Source: Euphorbia lathyris
Lineage: Eukaryota; Streptophyta; Magnoliopsida; Malpighiales; Euphorbiaceae
Direction: 5' to 3'
Assembly: GCF_963576675.1 (NCBI RefSeq)
Contig: NC_088919.1
Coordinates: forward strand, 40,756,501-40,820,500
DNA length: 64,000 bases
The translations under genes were made by a program, and so were the position numbers. Position 1 is the stretch's first letter, and the number at the start of each line of letters is the position of its first letter. Below, piece by piece: positions 33,068-43,469 of the stretch. The notes under the pieces are model-generated. The model searched no databases. It was not told where the DNA came from and saw only the letters and a list, made by a program, of their open reading frames with translations.

Positions 33068-34596
33068 TTCATAACAAGTGATTCTATATTACCAGGTATT
33101 TTCAAAGCTAAAGCAAATGTCATGTATGAATGTGTGGATCCTGGATCTATCAAAACAAAAGTTGGAATATCAGAAATAGAAATAGTACCGGTGATGACTT
33201 CAGGAGAAACAAGTGCCTCATCTCCGGTCATTGCATACACTTGTGTTTGATATTGTGCCTGAGTTGCTTGAACTCCGCTCACACTAGGACCCCCACCTTG
33301 GCCTCCTCGGCCTCTACCACGACCTCTGCCAGCACTAGCACCACTATCACCTATACTGCTTTGTCCCACCGTAACAGAAGGAGTGCTACCACTAGTACCT
33401 CTAGCTGCCGTACAGTCACGCTGGATGTGGCCAAGCTCACCACAACCATAACAAACAATCCTCCCAACCCTCCAACATGGTCCAAAATGATTCCTGCCAC
33501 AAGTGACACAAGTTGGTGGTGGTGCAGACCTCCTCTCAAAAGAACCTCCAGCTCCAACACTGAATGCTCGACCAGTACCCACAGATGGAGCACTATAAGA
33601 ACTATGCTCGCTAGTACCTCTACCATACCCAAGAGATCTCCCAAATCCAGACCTGCCTCCACTTCTAAAGCTAGATGCCCCGTATTGAAACCCTGATCTA
33701 CCGGTCGAGTGCTCATAAGACCCCCCTCTTTTAAAAGAAGTATTTTGTTCTCCCCGAGACTCTGAATATCTCCTCTTAGCACCCTCTACACGCCTCTCCT
33801 CCTGATGAGTGCGCTCCACTCTGGTGGCTGTTTCTAGTAAGATTTTAAAATCGATAATCTTCACTGCTAGAAACTTCTGAATCTCCAATCTAAGACCCTG
33901 CTCAAAACGGTAACACTTATCCTCCTCATTTGCCACTGCATCTGGAGCATACTTGGAAAGTTTAGCAAATTGAAGCTCATATTCAGCTACTGTCATATTA
34001 CCCTGCTTCAGATTATAAAATTCCACCTTTTTCTCATCTCGGTACACTCGAGGCATATACTTATCAGCAAACTCCCTCTTGAAATCTTCATATGTCAGCA
34101 CCCTAGGAGCAATAACAGCTCTCTCGATAGACTCCCACCAAGTAATAGCATGCTTCTTTAGTAAAGAGACAATGTAGTCCAATCGCTGCTCAAGAGTGCA
34201 CTTCAATCTGGTCAACACTCTTTCAGTATCCTTCAGCCATTCCTCAGCTTTGGTAGGGTCAGTGGTACCCTCAAAGTTTTCTGCCCCCATCTTCCTTAAT
34301 CTCTCATAGTTAAGATCAATTAAAGGACCCGTCTGAACCTGAGCTTGAGCTTGAGCTTGAGCTTGAGCCTGAGCTTGAGCTTGAGCTGCCATTGCAGTCA
34401 TCATTTTAGCAAACTGATGTAAGTTTTGTGGCATACCAGCTCCCGGTACGTTTGAAGACCTAGAACCATCACTAGCATTTGGACGTGCAAATGATGCATG
34501 TTGGGACCCAATAGATTCCTCACTAGACGCTCGGTCAGTATGTGTTCTACCTCTGGATGACATGGTCCTACAATGTATACTCGTAGCCTTATCCAC
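33034..34596 (-). pseudogene. gag and protease of the Tekay-like element
   Basis: The Gag core contains FEGTTDPTKAEEWL, WWESIERAV, FADKYMPRVYRDEK and VAEYELQFAKLSKY. A zinc knuckle CYGCGELGHIQRDC lies near 33412-33454, and protease has LIDPGSTHSYM near 33118-33155. An Ala-Gln dipeptide run near residues 70-86 is encoded by a hexanucleotide repeat (34336-34388). Two ATGs are possible: 34596, or 34563 at MSSRGR, which fits the family better. The frame ends in about 20 residues of unrelated sequence because one base seems to be missing near 33075, so pol is out of frame. Confidence 0.88.
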
Positions 34597-35010
34597 GATA
34601 TTAAGGTAAGGTTGTGACTACTCTCTCTTCTTCTCTTGGAAGTCGATATTGATCGTGGAAATCTCGTATAAAGTCTTTAAAATCGATTCTTCCTCGGTAC
34701 GGAATTCCCGACTTTATCCGTTGAAGCGGGACCTTTTGCTTTGATGAAGATGGCCCTTTCGTATAACCTTTGATGACGAGATCTCAGACTGGAAAAGTAT
34801 ACCCAAAAATGAACAAAAAAAAAAATCTAAGTAATGAATTTAAAAAAAAGAGTCCAAGCTCTGGATAAAGGATATCTTGTTTCGAAAACACTGGAAAAAA
34901 GGACTAGCTATCATATATAATATTAATGCACAATTCAACAAATAATTTCACATAATTGTCCCTAATAACGTAAATAAACAATTTCACGTAATCGTCCGTA
35001 AGAACGTCGA

Positions 35011-35025
35011 CCCGCTCTGATACCA
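35011..35025 (-). other. Primer-binding site (iMet-tRNA type)
   Basis: The minus strand reads TGGTATCAGAGCGGG five bases inside the 5' LTR. Confidence 0.92.
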
Positions 35026-35030
35026 CTAAA

Positions 35031-37064
35031 TGTAACACCCAATTTTTAAAATAATATAAAACAAAAAAACATAACTATAAGTTATCATAATTATATAAAG
35101 TTATGTATAGATATATAAATACCATAGTTATGCACCTCATATATTTATGGATATAATAATCAAATATTTACCATTAAAGTAGACATAACATAATATATAT
35201 AATTAAAAAAAAGGAAATGGAGAGCCACAAAATTTGGTCTACTGATGTAGAGAAAAAAAAGAATTTTTTAGCTGTGTATCCGAAACTTGGCGTACTGGTT
35301 ATACAAAAGAAAAAAAAAGGTTTTTGTTTTTTTTTTCGCTGTACATACACAATGATTAATCAAAAGGTCAGAGATAATAATTGTAATAGAAAAAAAATGT
35401 AATAGGACTAATTCAAGGAAATTAGTTGATCAAAACTTTTAACTTTAAAATACTGGATCTTTTGAGCTTAAAATGTACCGTAAACTTATCACCGCACAAA
35501 AACATAGTTTCGATATCGATTGAATTAATAATATATATAGATCGACATATAAGGTCTCAGTAATTAATCAAGGTAGTAAAAATTAAAATCCTAATGACGA
35601 CGACTTCACATACTGACCGATCGGAACCAGCGTCCCTAATCTTCTTCCTGAAAAGTGGTGGTGGCAAGGGGTGAGCTGCCGACTCAATAAGATAGTTAAT
35701 TAAATACATAGTTCAACCACATACACATACAATAGTTTCATACATTTAATTTATAGGTTATCACGCCACATGTACAACAAATTTGCAATTCAATTTAAGG
35801 GCCCTGCTTATCATAGTCTAGTAATACTCAATGGTTGCTTGGCCAATAAAGTCATATTCTGGGATACCCTGTCATAACAAATACCCGGTATCCCGTCTAG
35901 GTACCCTGTCGTAACAAATACCCGGTACCTTAACACCATGTCGTAACAAATACCCGGTGTTTATATTTCACGTAATCACAATATTCTTTTTTCTCAATTC
36001 AGTTGCAACCATTGAATATACTATCCTATATAAGCTCTTGTTCTCAAATTTTCCAGTTCTTCATATTATACAAAGTTTATCAAATGTGCCATAATCAACT
36101 TCCATTATATCCCCAATAGTCTCAGTCTAAAATCTATTCATGCCTTCACAACCATCGATGTCAAGTTCAATTCATTCACGTCATCATAGTCATCATAAAT
36201 ATCAAGTATACATGTCAAGCATATAAATCCAGTCAATAAACAATTATCACACCAAGTCAAATATAGCAGCCAAACAAACAGGAACACATACTATATATTT
36301 AATTAACCATTTACCTCTAACACCAACAAAATCTAACTAAGCGTTTTCTCCGGATCTATCTTCCGCTTGATCTTCGTGTCCTAAAATAATTACATACTCA
36401 CTCGTTATTTACAGATATGTCTACATAAATGTTATATATATATATACATGTATGTCACTTACATAATATGCTATGAATTAGTCTTACATTGAAAATAATT
36501 AGTACTTAGAATTTTATAAAGCAAAAGTTACCCAGACTTAATAATGGTATAGATGCATATATATAATATATATTCTTAAACTATAAACTCACATCCTCAC
36601 CATCACTCAACCGTAGACATAGGTTTATAAAATGAAATATTATAAAATAATCTACATATAATGTATAGGTACAAGTCTAGAATCATAGGTAGAATTGTCT
36701 AATCTAAAAATTAAATGTTTACAATGGAAAAGGAACAAAAATGGAGGTTTATGAATTTAATAATCCTATTAGAAACCCAAGAACAATGGTCAACCTCAAA
36801 GCTAAAGACAAAAAGAAAACTAATGATTTCCTTGAAAGAAGATGATGAAATATTCCAATATCAAACATTAAAAATAAATTCATACCTTGAAGTATTCTCT
36901 TTGGTCGAAAGAAAAAAAACTGGAATTTCAGAAATATAGAGAGAGAAGAAAAGACGGCGGCTGGGAGATTAAAAGTTAGCGTAGGGTATGAGTAGTTTCT
37001 CTCAAATTTATATTTTTCATAAATAATAAATAAATATATATATATATATTTAATATTTTTAATT

Positions 37065-37096
<32 letters not shown>

Positions 37097-37170
37097 ATAA
37101 CTCTTATTTTAATACAACTATGTGAATGCATCAATTTGATAAATGTCATCATTTTTTTACGGGCGTTACA
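35031..37170 (-). repeat. 5' LTR of the Tekay-like element
   Basis: 2,140 bp, nearly identical to 27608-29758; the length difference is mostly in A, T and TA runs. It carries the same threefold ACCCTG/CCCGGT repeat at about 35861-35960. Confidence 0.93.
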
Positions 37171-37175
37171 AGATT

Positions 37176-40100
37176 GCTCAATGAGTTCTGTGACGTCTTT
37201 CCGGAAGAGTTACCATATGGGCTGCCACCTCTACGGGACATTCAACACCACATTGACCTAGTGCCGGGAGCTAGCTTTCCTAGTCTTCCTCACTACCGGA
37301 TGAGTCCCAAGGAGAGTGAAGTGATGAAGGAGAAGGTGGACGAATTGATAAGAATGGGCTATATTAGGGAGAGCATGAGTCCGTGTGCTGTACCGGCTTT
37401 GTTGATGCGCAAGAAGGATGGGTCGTGGAGGATGTGTGTGGACAGCCGAGCCATCAACAAGATTACCATTCGGTACAAATTCCCGATTCCCCGACTTGAT
37501 GATATGCTTGATCAATTGGGTGGTTCCAAGGTCTTTTCGAAGATCGATTTGAGGAGTGGGTACCACCAAATCCGGATTAAGGCGGGAGATGAGTGGAAGA
37601 CGGTGTTTAAGACGCGTGACGGACTATATGAGTGGTTAGTGATGCCATTCGGGATGACCAATGCACCGAGCACTTTCATGAGGTTGATGAACCAAGTATT
37701 ACGTCCGGTGATTGGGAAGTTCGTGGTGGTCTACTTTGATGATATTCTCATCCATAGTAAGACGCTAGAGGAGCATGTGGAGCACTTGAGGGCCGTATTA
37801 GTTTTGCTCCGAGAAAACCAACTCTTTGCCAACACTAAGAAGTGTGACTTTGTGATGGAGAGCTTGGTGTTTCTGGGGTACGTGGTCAGTGGGAGTGGTA
37901 TCCGAGTGGATGAAGAGAAAGTGAGAGCTATCCGGGAGTGGCCGACTCCGAAGACAGTTGGGGATATTAGGAGTTTCCATGGGTTGGCTACATTTTATAG
38001 GCGGTTCATCCGAAATTTCAGCGCTATCGTGGCTCCTATGACCGAGTGTTTGAAGAAGGGTAGAGGCTTCAAGTGGGGGAATGAGCAAGAGAGTAGTTTC
38101 GCCTTGATTAAGGAAAAGCTAAGTACCGCTCCGGTTTTAGCGTTTCCAGATTTTGAGAAGCTCTTCGAGGTGGAGTGTGATGCGAGTGGAGTCGGAGTAG
38201 GAGGAGTGCTAATGCAAGAGCGGAGGCCCATAGCGTACTTCAGTGAGAAGTTGTGTGATTCTAGACAGAAGTGGGACACGTATGACAAGGAGTTCTATGC
38301 GGTAGTGCGGGCTCTCAAGACGTAGGAGCACTACCTCATCGGGAAGGAATTTATGTTGTATACCGACCACCAAGCCCTTAAGTACTTGGGAAGTCAAAAA
38401 CAACTCCGAAGCTCCATGCATGCTAGGTGGTCCGCTTTCGTGGATAAGTTTCCTTATCGACTTCTTCACAAAGCGGGTCAACAGAATAAGGTTGCGGATG
38501 CCTTGAGCCGACGGGTAGCCCTATTGAAAACAGTGGCCTTGGAGTTAGTGGATTTTGAGCACATTAAATGGGAATACGAGGAAGACCCAGACTTTGGGCT
38601 TGAATGGGAGAAATGTAGAAGAGGTACTGAGGAGAGTGGATATTAGCTTGTGGACGGGTTCCTCATGAGGGGCAGCCAATTGTGCCTTCCGAACACATCC
38701 ATCCGGGAAAGAGTGATCCGAGAGCTACACGGAGGGGTGTTGGGGGGACACTTTGGGAGATACAAAACCTTTGAAGCGGTTAGCTCCCACTACTATTGGC
38801 CTAGAATGAGGAAGGACGTGGCCTACATCGTGGAGCGATATGAGGCGTGCCAAACATCCAAGGGGCACACTACTAATGTCGGACTACGTATGCCCCTACC
38901 GGTTGCGGAGACCATTTGGGAAGACCTCTCCATGGATTTTGTATTAGGACTACCAAGGACCCAACGGGGTATGGACTCCATATTTGTGGTGGTGGATAGA
39001 TTCTCGAAGATGGCACACTTCATTCCATGTAGGAAGACGAATGACGCCACCACCATCGCCAAGTTGTTCTTTCGAGAAGTTGTGAGATTGCATGGGGTCC
39101 TTAAGAGTATAGTGTCGGATCGGGACACCAAATATGGAGTCCATACCCCGTTGAATTTTAGTACCACGGCTCACCCAAAAACGGATGGGCAAACCAAGGC
39201 GGTCAATCGGACGTTGGGTAATTTATTGAGAAGCAAATGCCGGGACAAACCCAAGATGTGGGATTATGTGCTTGCCCAAGCCGAGTTCGCCTACAACTCC
39301 ACCGTGAGTTCAACCATCGGGAAGTCCCCCTTCGATGTTGTGTACACCAAAGCTCCGAACCATTCACTTGATTTGGGGGAAGTTCCGAAAGGGGAAAAGA
39401 AGAGCGCAGCGGATCAGAATTTGGCCTATGACTACCACCAAATGCACCAAGAAGTTCGACATAGCATCGATGAGAAAAACATTAAGAATAAGGCCAAGGT
39501 CGATGAGCACCGAAGAGATGTTCAATTTGAGGTTGGGGATGAGGTGATGGTGTACTTGGGAAAAGAGCGACTTAGTCATGCCCCGAGTAGCAAGTTGAGG
39601 CCGAGAAAATATGGCCCTTACCGGATCACAAAGAAAATCAGTGCCAACGCTTACCAACTAACCCTTCCCAATTGGCTTGGGAAAATGTCTTCTTCTTTTA
39701 ATGTGCAGGACTTGAGCTTGTGGAAGCCAGAGGGATCGTTGCCAACCATAGTCACCGAGACGGAGCCCGACTCTTTCAAAGAAGGGGAGAATGATGAGGG
39801 CATCTTATCCCTAGACCCGAGTCCTGCGAAACGAGGAGCCACTCGAGAGAACCCACTCAAGGAGAGCGAAGGGCAAGCCAAAATAGAGAGCACGCGGGGC
39901 GTGTTAAGCCGAGCGCCAGGCGTGGGAACGGTTGTCCTTGGAGAAGAGTCACACCACTCGGAGATGCAGGGCGCCTCCCTTACCACGCGGGGCGTAGATA
40001 GCCACATCAAGCCAGAAATCACCCAGGACGTCAAACATGTGGGGCGCACCCCTTGGGCTCCATGCGTAAATCTCATTCCGTGGAGCCATCAAGATCAGGA

Positions 40101-40194
40101 ACACTATGACGCGGGGCGTAATCTGCTGGGCGCCTCGCGTAGTGAATTCGAGCAAGCGTCTTCAAGTCCAGGAACACATCTACGCGGGGTGTAG
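37176..40194 (+). pseudogene. pol of the CRM-like element (RT, RNase H, integrase)
   Basis: One reading frame with RT ([20 protein letters not shown] near 37735), RNase H ([21 protein letters not shown]), and integrase ([22 protein letters not shown] in which one zinc-binding position is changed, [24 protein letters not shown]). In-frame TAG codons at 38323-38325 (RNase H) and 38644-38646 (before integrase) break it. In the integrase core, after SDRDTKY, a stretch of roughly 20 residues usual in the family is replaced by a short templated insert (39130-39153). The frame runs about 400 bases into the 3' LTR. Confidence 0.9.
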
Positions 40195-40582
40195 CATGTA
40201 GGCGCGGGGCGTGTTTGTCCTGGAGAATACTTCCCCTCCAAGTTCTCACCTTGAGGGGACCATTTCTGTTACACCCTATTTACTGTTTTGCCATTGGCCC
40301 CCTAATTACTAAACTACCACTTTCCTATTCTACCCTTATGACCATGTGTTAGCCAAAACCCTATTCATAGGCTTTTGGTCTTTACCCTTGTTTTGTTGGA
40401 AGGTATTTAAACCCTTCTCTTTGTAATGTTCTCCAACTTTTGATGAATTAAAACTATAGCCTCCATTGAGAGCTTGAGATTTCATATCCTTTGGGTTAAC
40501 TCAACCTTCAAGTTTAGCTTGAGAAGATCGGATTCTTTGTTGGTTTACGATTAAAACCTTCATTCGATTTTAATCTACATCA
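39792..40582 (+). repeat. 3' LTR of the CRM-like element
   Basis: 791 bp with TG...CA ends. A purine-rich tract (AAAGAAGGGGAGAA, 39778-39791) directly precedes it. It keeps the 21 bp missing from the 5' LTR. Confidence 0.92.
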
Positions 40583-40587
40583 CTAAG

Positions 40588-41826
40588 TATGGGTGACAGG
40601 ACAATATGTACGTTTCTCCGGTTTATGACCAGTCAACGCCAGTTTGACCATTTTAATAACAAAAAAGTGGGACCCACCTAATACCCAAAAGCTAGAAATA
40701 CCTAAATACCCTTAGACAAAAGGTAAAGATACCTAAATAACCATAAAGTTAGAAATATTTCTCTCTCTCTTTCTGTCTTCTCCCTCTTCTGTTTCTCTCT
40801 CTTCTGTTTCTCTCTCTCGTGGGTTGTTTCATTCTACTCTTCTTCTTCCACAATCTCTTCATGTATTGTAATTTTTCATTAATGGCTTCCTAAATACCCT
40901 TAAAGAAATTGTTTTACCTCTTCTCTATTTAAAAACATCTAGATAGGATGTTCTTCGTGTTTGTCATCAATGGCTGACCCTAATTAGAAAACCCCTAATC
41001 TCCATTAACAAGCATATTACAAATCAGGAAAAGATGCATAGAACCATGTGAAAAGATAAAATCACATGAAAAAAATAATTAAAAAATCGAGATTTATCAT
41101 AGATAAAATAAATAAAAGAAGCTATGTATCCAGATTAAGCAATATAGAAAGAGAAACCAACAATATAGAGGAAGAAAGTAGAGAGAGAAACCAACAATAT
41201 AGAAGAAGTAGAAGTATACAGAGAAAAAGAGGAGGAAGAAGAAGCCATTAAAATTTTAGAGAATAGAAAATGGTTTGGTCGTATACAGAGAAAAAGAGGA
41301 AGAAGAAGCCATTAAACTCTGAATTCTGATTTTAGAAAATAAAACCCATTACTTCCATTTTCAAAAATAAAACCCATTGATTCAATTCAAATCTTTATCA
41401 AATAATGTATCTTTTCTCAAACCTGTATCTTTGTTTTAATTTAATATTTAGTTGCTTTAAATTCTTGATTTAATTTAATTTAGAAATTCATGCCATTGAT
41501 CTTTAGTTTGAGAGAGAAATAGAGGAAGAGGAGAGAGGGTTAATACTTTGAGAGAGAAAGAGATGAAGAAAAAGGGAAAAAGGAAAAGAGGGGCCCCGGG
41601 AAAGAAAGAGTAAAGGGTGATATTGTACTTTTATGTTAGTGGACTATATAGTGGACTGTAATTTTTTAATACAACTGGTCAAATTCGTGTTGACTGGTAA
41701 TTCCCGGTCAAAAATATTAAATTGTCTAGTTACCGTTATTTGAGGTATATTTTTGTAACAAAATGTAATTTAGGTATCAAAGTGTGAATTGAGGTATAAT
41801 TCAGGTACCTTTAATGTAATTTACTC
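40588..41826. other. Interior and right arm of the Mutator-like element
   Basis: Pyrimidine-rich (about 40760-40850) and purine-rich (about 41060-41320 and 41505-41610) stretches, with no transposase or captured gene that I recognise. The last 84 bp are the terminal inverted repeat. Confidence 0.7.
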
Positions 41827-41836
41827 CAACTTTATA

Positions 41837-42665
41837 TGTAATAGGTTTCTTAAACGCCAACCACATTCAGGTATCCGTTTCCTTTATATATCATAGTGAA
41901 ACACCTAATTTCAATCAGTTTCTTTTAATTTGGATAGGGCTACTACAACAAAACAAGATTGGGGTTTTGGCATTTAGTCCAAATCAAAGCGTAAGTAATT
42001 TCTTATGTTTCATTCCTTCATTTGATCTGATACGATGATATCTGAATGAGGGTTTCGTTTCTTATGTTTCATATTCCTTCATTTGATCTAATACGATGAT
42101 ATCTTAATAAGGGTTTCGTTTTTGAAATCTGTATTAATCTTGATTCTTGTTTTGTATGTAACAGATGAATCTTGTTATGATGGAGAAGACACAAAAGGGT
42201 TAAAAGTTGTTAGTGTTGCTTTTGCTGCTGCTGTTGTTGATGCTACTGCTTTTAATTAAGCTACAACATCAACTACAGCAACAGTAAGACCAACATCAAC
42301 ATTTCATTTCAATTTTGGTAGCAATCTGGAAGTTCTTGAGCCTTATTTAAACGTCGAAGAAGAAGAGATTCAATGGAAAGAAAGGAACATTTACTCCTCC
42401 CTAACTAATTTCTAATGTTTCATTCCTTAATCAGGGTTTCCTTTTTTAAATTTTCTTCTGTTTTTCGTTTTTGAAATCTTGATTCTTATTTTATGTGTAA
42501 CAGATGAATCTTGTTATCATCGAGAAGACACAAATGCAGCAGCAATAATGGGTGTTAAAATCAAGTTGACTCATTATTTGAATTATAACTCTTGATGAGA
42601 ATACTTATGGTCGTAAAAAAAAAAATTAAACCTATAATTAAGAGTTAATTCTAAAAATACGTTCA
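41837..42665 (+). repeat. Duplicated non-coding segment, possibly transcribed
   Basis: A 60-base block (cttatgtttcat.ccttcatttgatct.atacgatgatatct.aat.agggtttcgtt) occurs twice in tandem at about 42000-42120. A further block, tgtaacagatgaatcttgttat.at.gagaagacacaaa, occurs at about 42160 and again at about 42498, each preceded by intron-like pyrimidine-rich sequence and a CAG. No long frame is open, and CTG/GTT codon-like runs near 42210 are low complexity. It could be a decayed spliced gene. Confidence 0.45.
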
Positions 42666-42669
42666 CTGA

Positions 42670-43110
42670 ATTGCACAAATGGCACGTTACCGAAGCGCTC
42701 GTTCATCCCTTTCTTCGAGTAATAGAACAGCGAAGACGGGACCATCCCGCTCGGGCTCCAACGTCCTCAGTTCAGGCTAGATTCAAGGTATGCGCCCATA
42801 TATAATATATAAAAAAAAGAATAGAATTACAATGGAAAAATCAATCTTTTTTTATTCTTTTCTCCTATATCGATATTCAGAGAGATAGAATTTGTCGGAA
42901 TATTTTCGCTCCTACGGAATACCTTGCCTCAGATCCCACATGGGATAGGGTCAAAGGAGCGTGGCGAAGGTGAGATTGGTTACTATTTAACGATGGAAAG
43001 AATAGCCTCATTCGTGGACTCGTGCTGCTAATAAAAACCTTTCATTCACTTCGAAACCAAGACCTATAGTAAGTACTTATTCCCGATAGAGCCTTATATG
43101 TAGACGGTCT
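42670..43110. other. GC-richer block of unknown origin
   Basis: This block has clearly higher GC than its flanks (cgaagcgctcgttcatcc, gggaccatcccgctcgggctcc, tcagatcccacatgggatagg). A small ATG frame at 42678-42779 encodes a Ser/Arg-rich 34-residue peptide. The style recalls plant organellar DNA, so a nuclear insert of mitochondrial DNA is possible, but I cannot match it to a specific locus. Confidence 0.35.
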
Positions 43111-43149
43111 GTGGATTTTTTTTATCAAAACGAGGACCGTGCTTGTCGT

Positions 43150-43422
43150 TCATTTACAAACCGAATTGAACCGAACTAAATTTCTGGTATTTTTTAGGCT
43201 CAAACCAAATTAAACTATAATTCGGTTCGATCCGAACCAAATCGAAACATTTCAGTTTGGTTCGGTCCGGTTCGTGTTTGGACCGAACAGAGAACGATCA
43301 TAACATGTTCTAGGACATTCAGTCAATTTATATTATGTACAACATATATACTAAGAAAAATATTCAGTACCCTGTAATGTTTATATAAAAGAAAGCTTAC
43401 AAGTGAAACATAATATTAGAAG
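43150..43422 (+). repeat. Left half of a diverged GGTTCGG (hAT-type) MITE
   Basis: The region from aaccgaattgaaccgaact to ggtccggttcg.gtttggaccgaac matches the left half of the MITE at 48950-49110. The terminal inverted repeat is not recognisable. The LINE inserted at 43423 interrupts its downstream flank. Confidence 0.65.
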
Positions 43423-43469
43423 TTTTTTTTTTTTTTTTGAATGAAAGAATTTGTATTAACATCAAAGAA

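Larger units (their letters stand above)
27608..37170 (-). mobile_element. Ty3/Gypsy chromovirus, Tekay-like, nested
   Basis: A 9,563-bp element on the minus strand inside the CRM-like pol gene. It has long LTRs (2,151 and 2,140 bp), target duplication AGATT (27603-27607 and 37171-37175), a primer site, a polypurine tract, gag, pol and a chromodomain. TGTAACACCC ends, about 2-kb LTRs and the DPGSTHS protease motif suit the Tekay/Del clade. By eye the LTRs differ by about a dozen substitutions plus microsatellite length, roughly half a percent. It is thus younger than its host element. Confidence 0.93.
24631..40582 (+). mobile_element. Ty3/Gypsy chromovirus, CRM-like, with nested element
   Basis: LTR ends TGATGAGGGC...TACATCA and target duplication CTAAG (24626-24630 and 40583-40587). 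Without the nested Tekay-like insertion (27608-37170 plus its duplicated 5 bp) it is about 6.4 kb. RT, RNase H and integrase segments read like the CRM (centromeric retrotransposon) clade, and the pol frame runs into the 3' LTR, as known for CRM elements. The two LTRs differ by about 14 substitutions and one 21-bp gap by eye, close to 2 percent. Confidence 0.9.
24545..41826. mobile_element. Mutator-like element (host of the nest)
   Basis: Both ends begin GAGTAAATTACA and match as inverted repeats over at least 84 bp, with weaker similarity to about 190 bp. A perfect 10-bp target duplication CAACTTTATA flanks it (24535-24544 and 41827-41836). Removing the CRM-like insertion leaves about 1.3 kb without transposase, so it is a non-autonomous Mutator-like element (9-11-bp target duplications and long arms are typical of that superfamily). 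The MITEs at 49618-50331 and 49766-50182 have the same arms. Confidence 0.9.

Noticed and set aside
33130..33696. 188-codon plus-strand frame rich in Thr and Ser
   Set aside because: It is the antisense shadow of the Gly/Arg/Ser-rich part of the Tekay-like gag.
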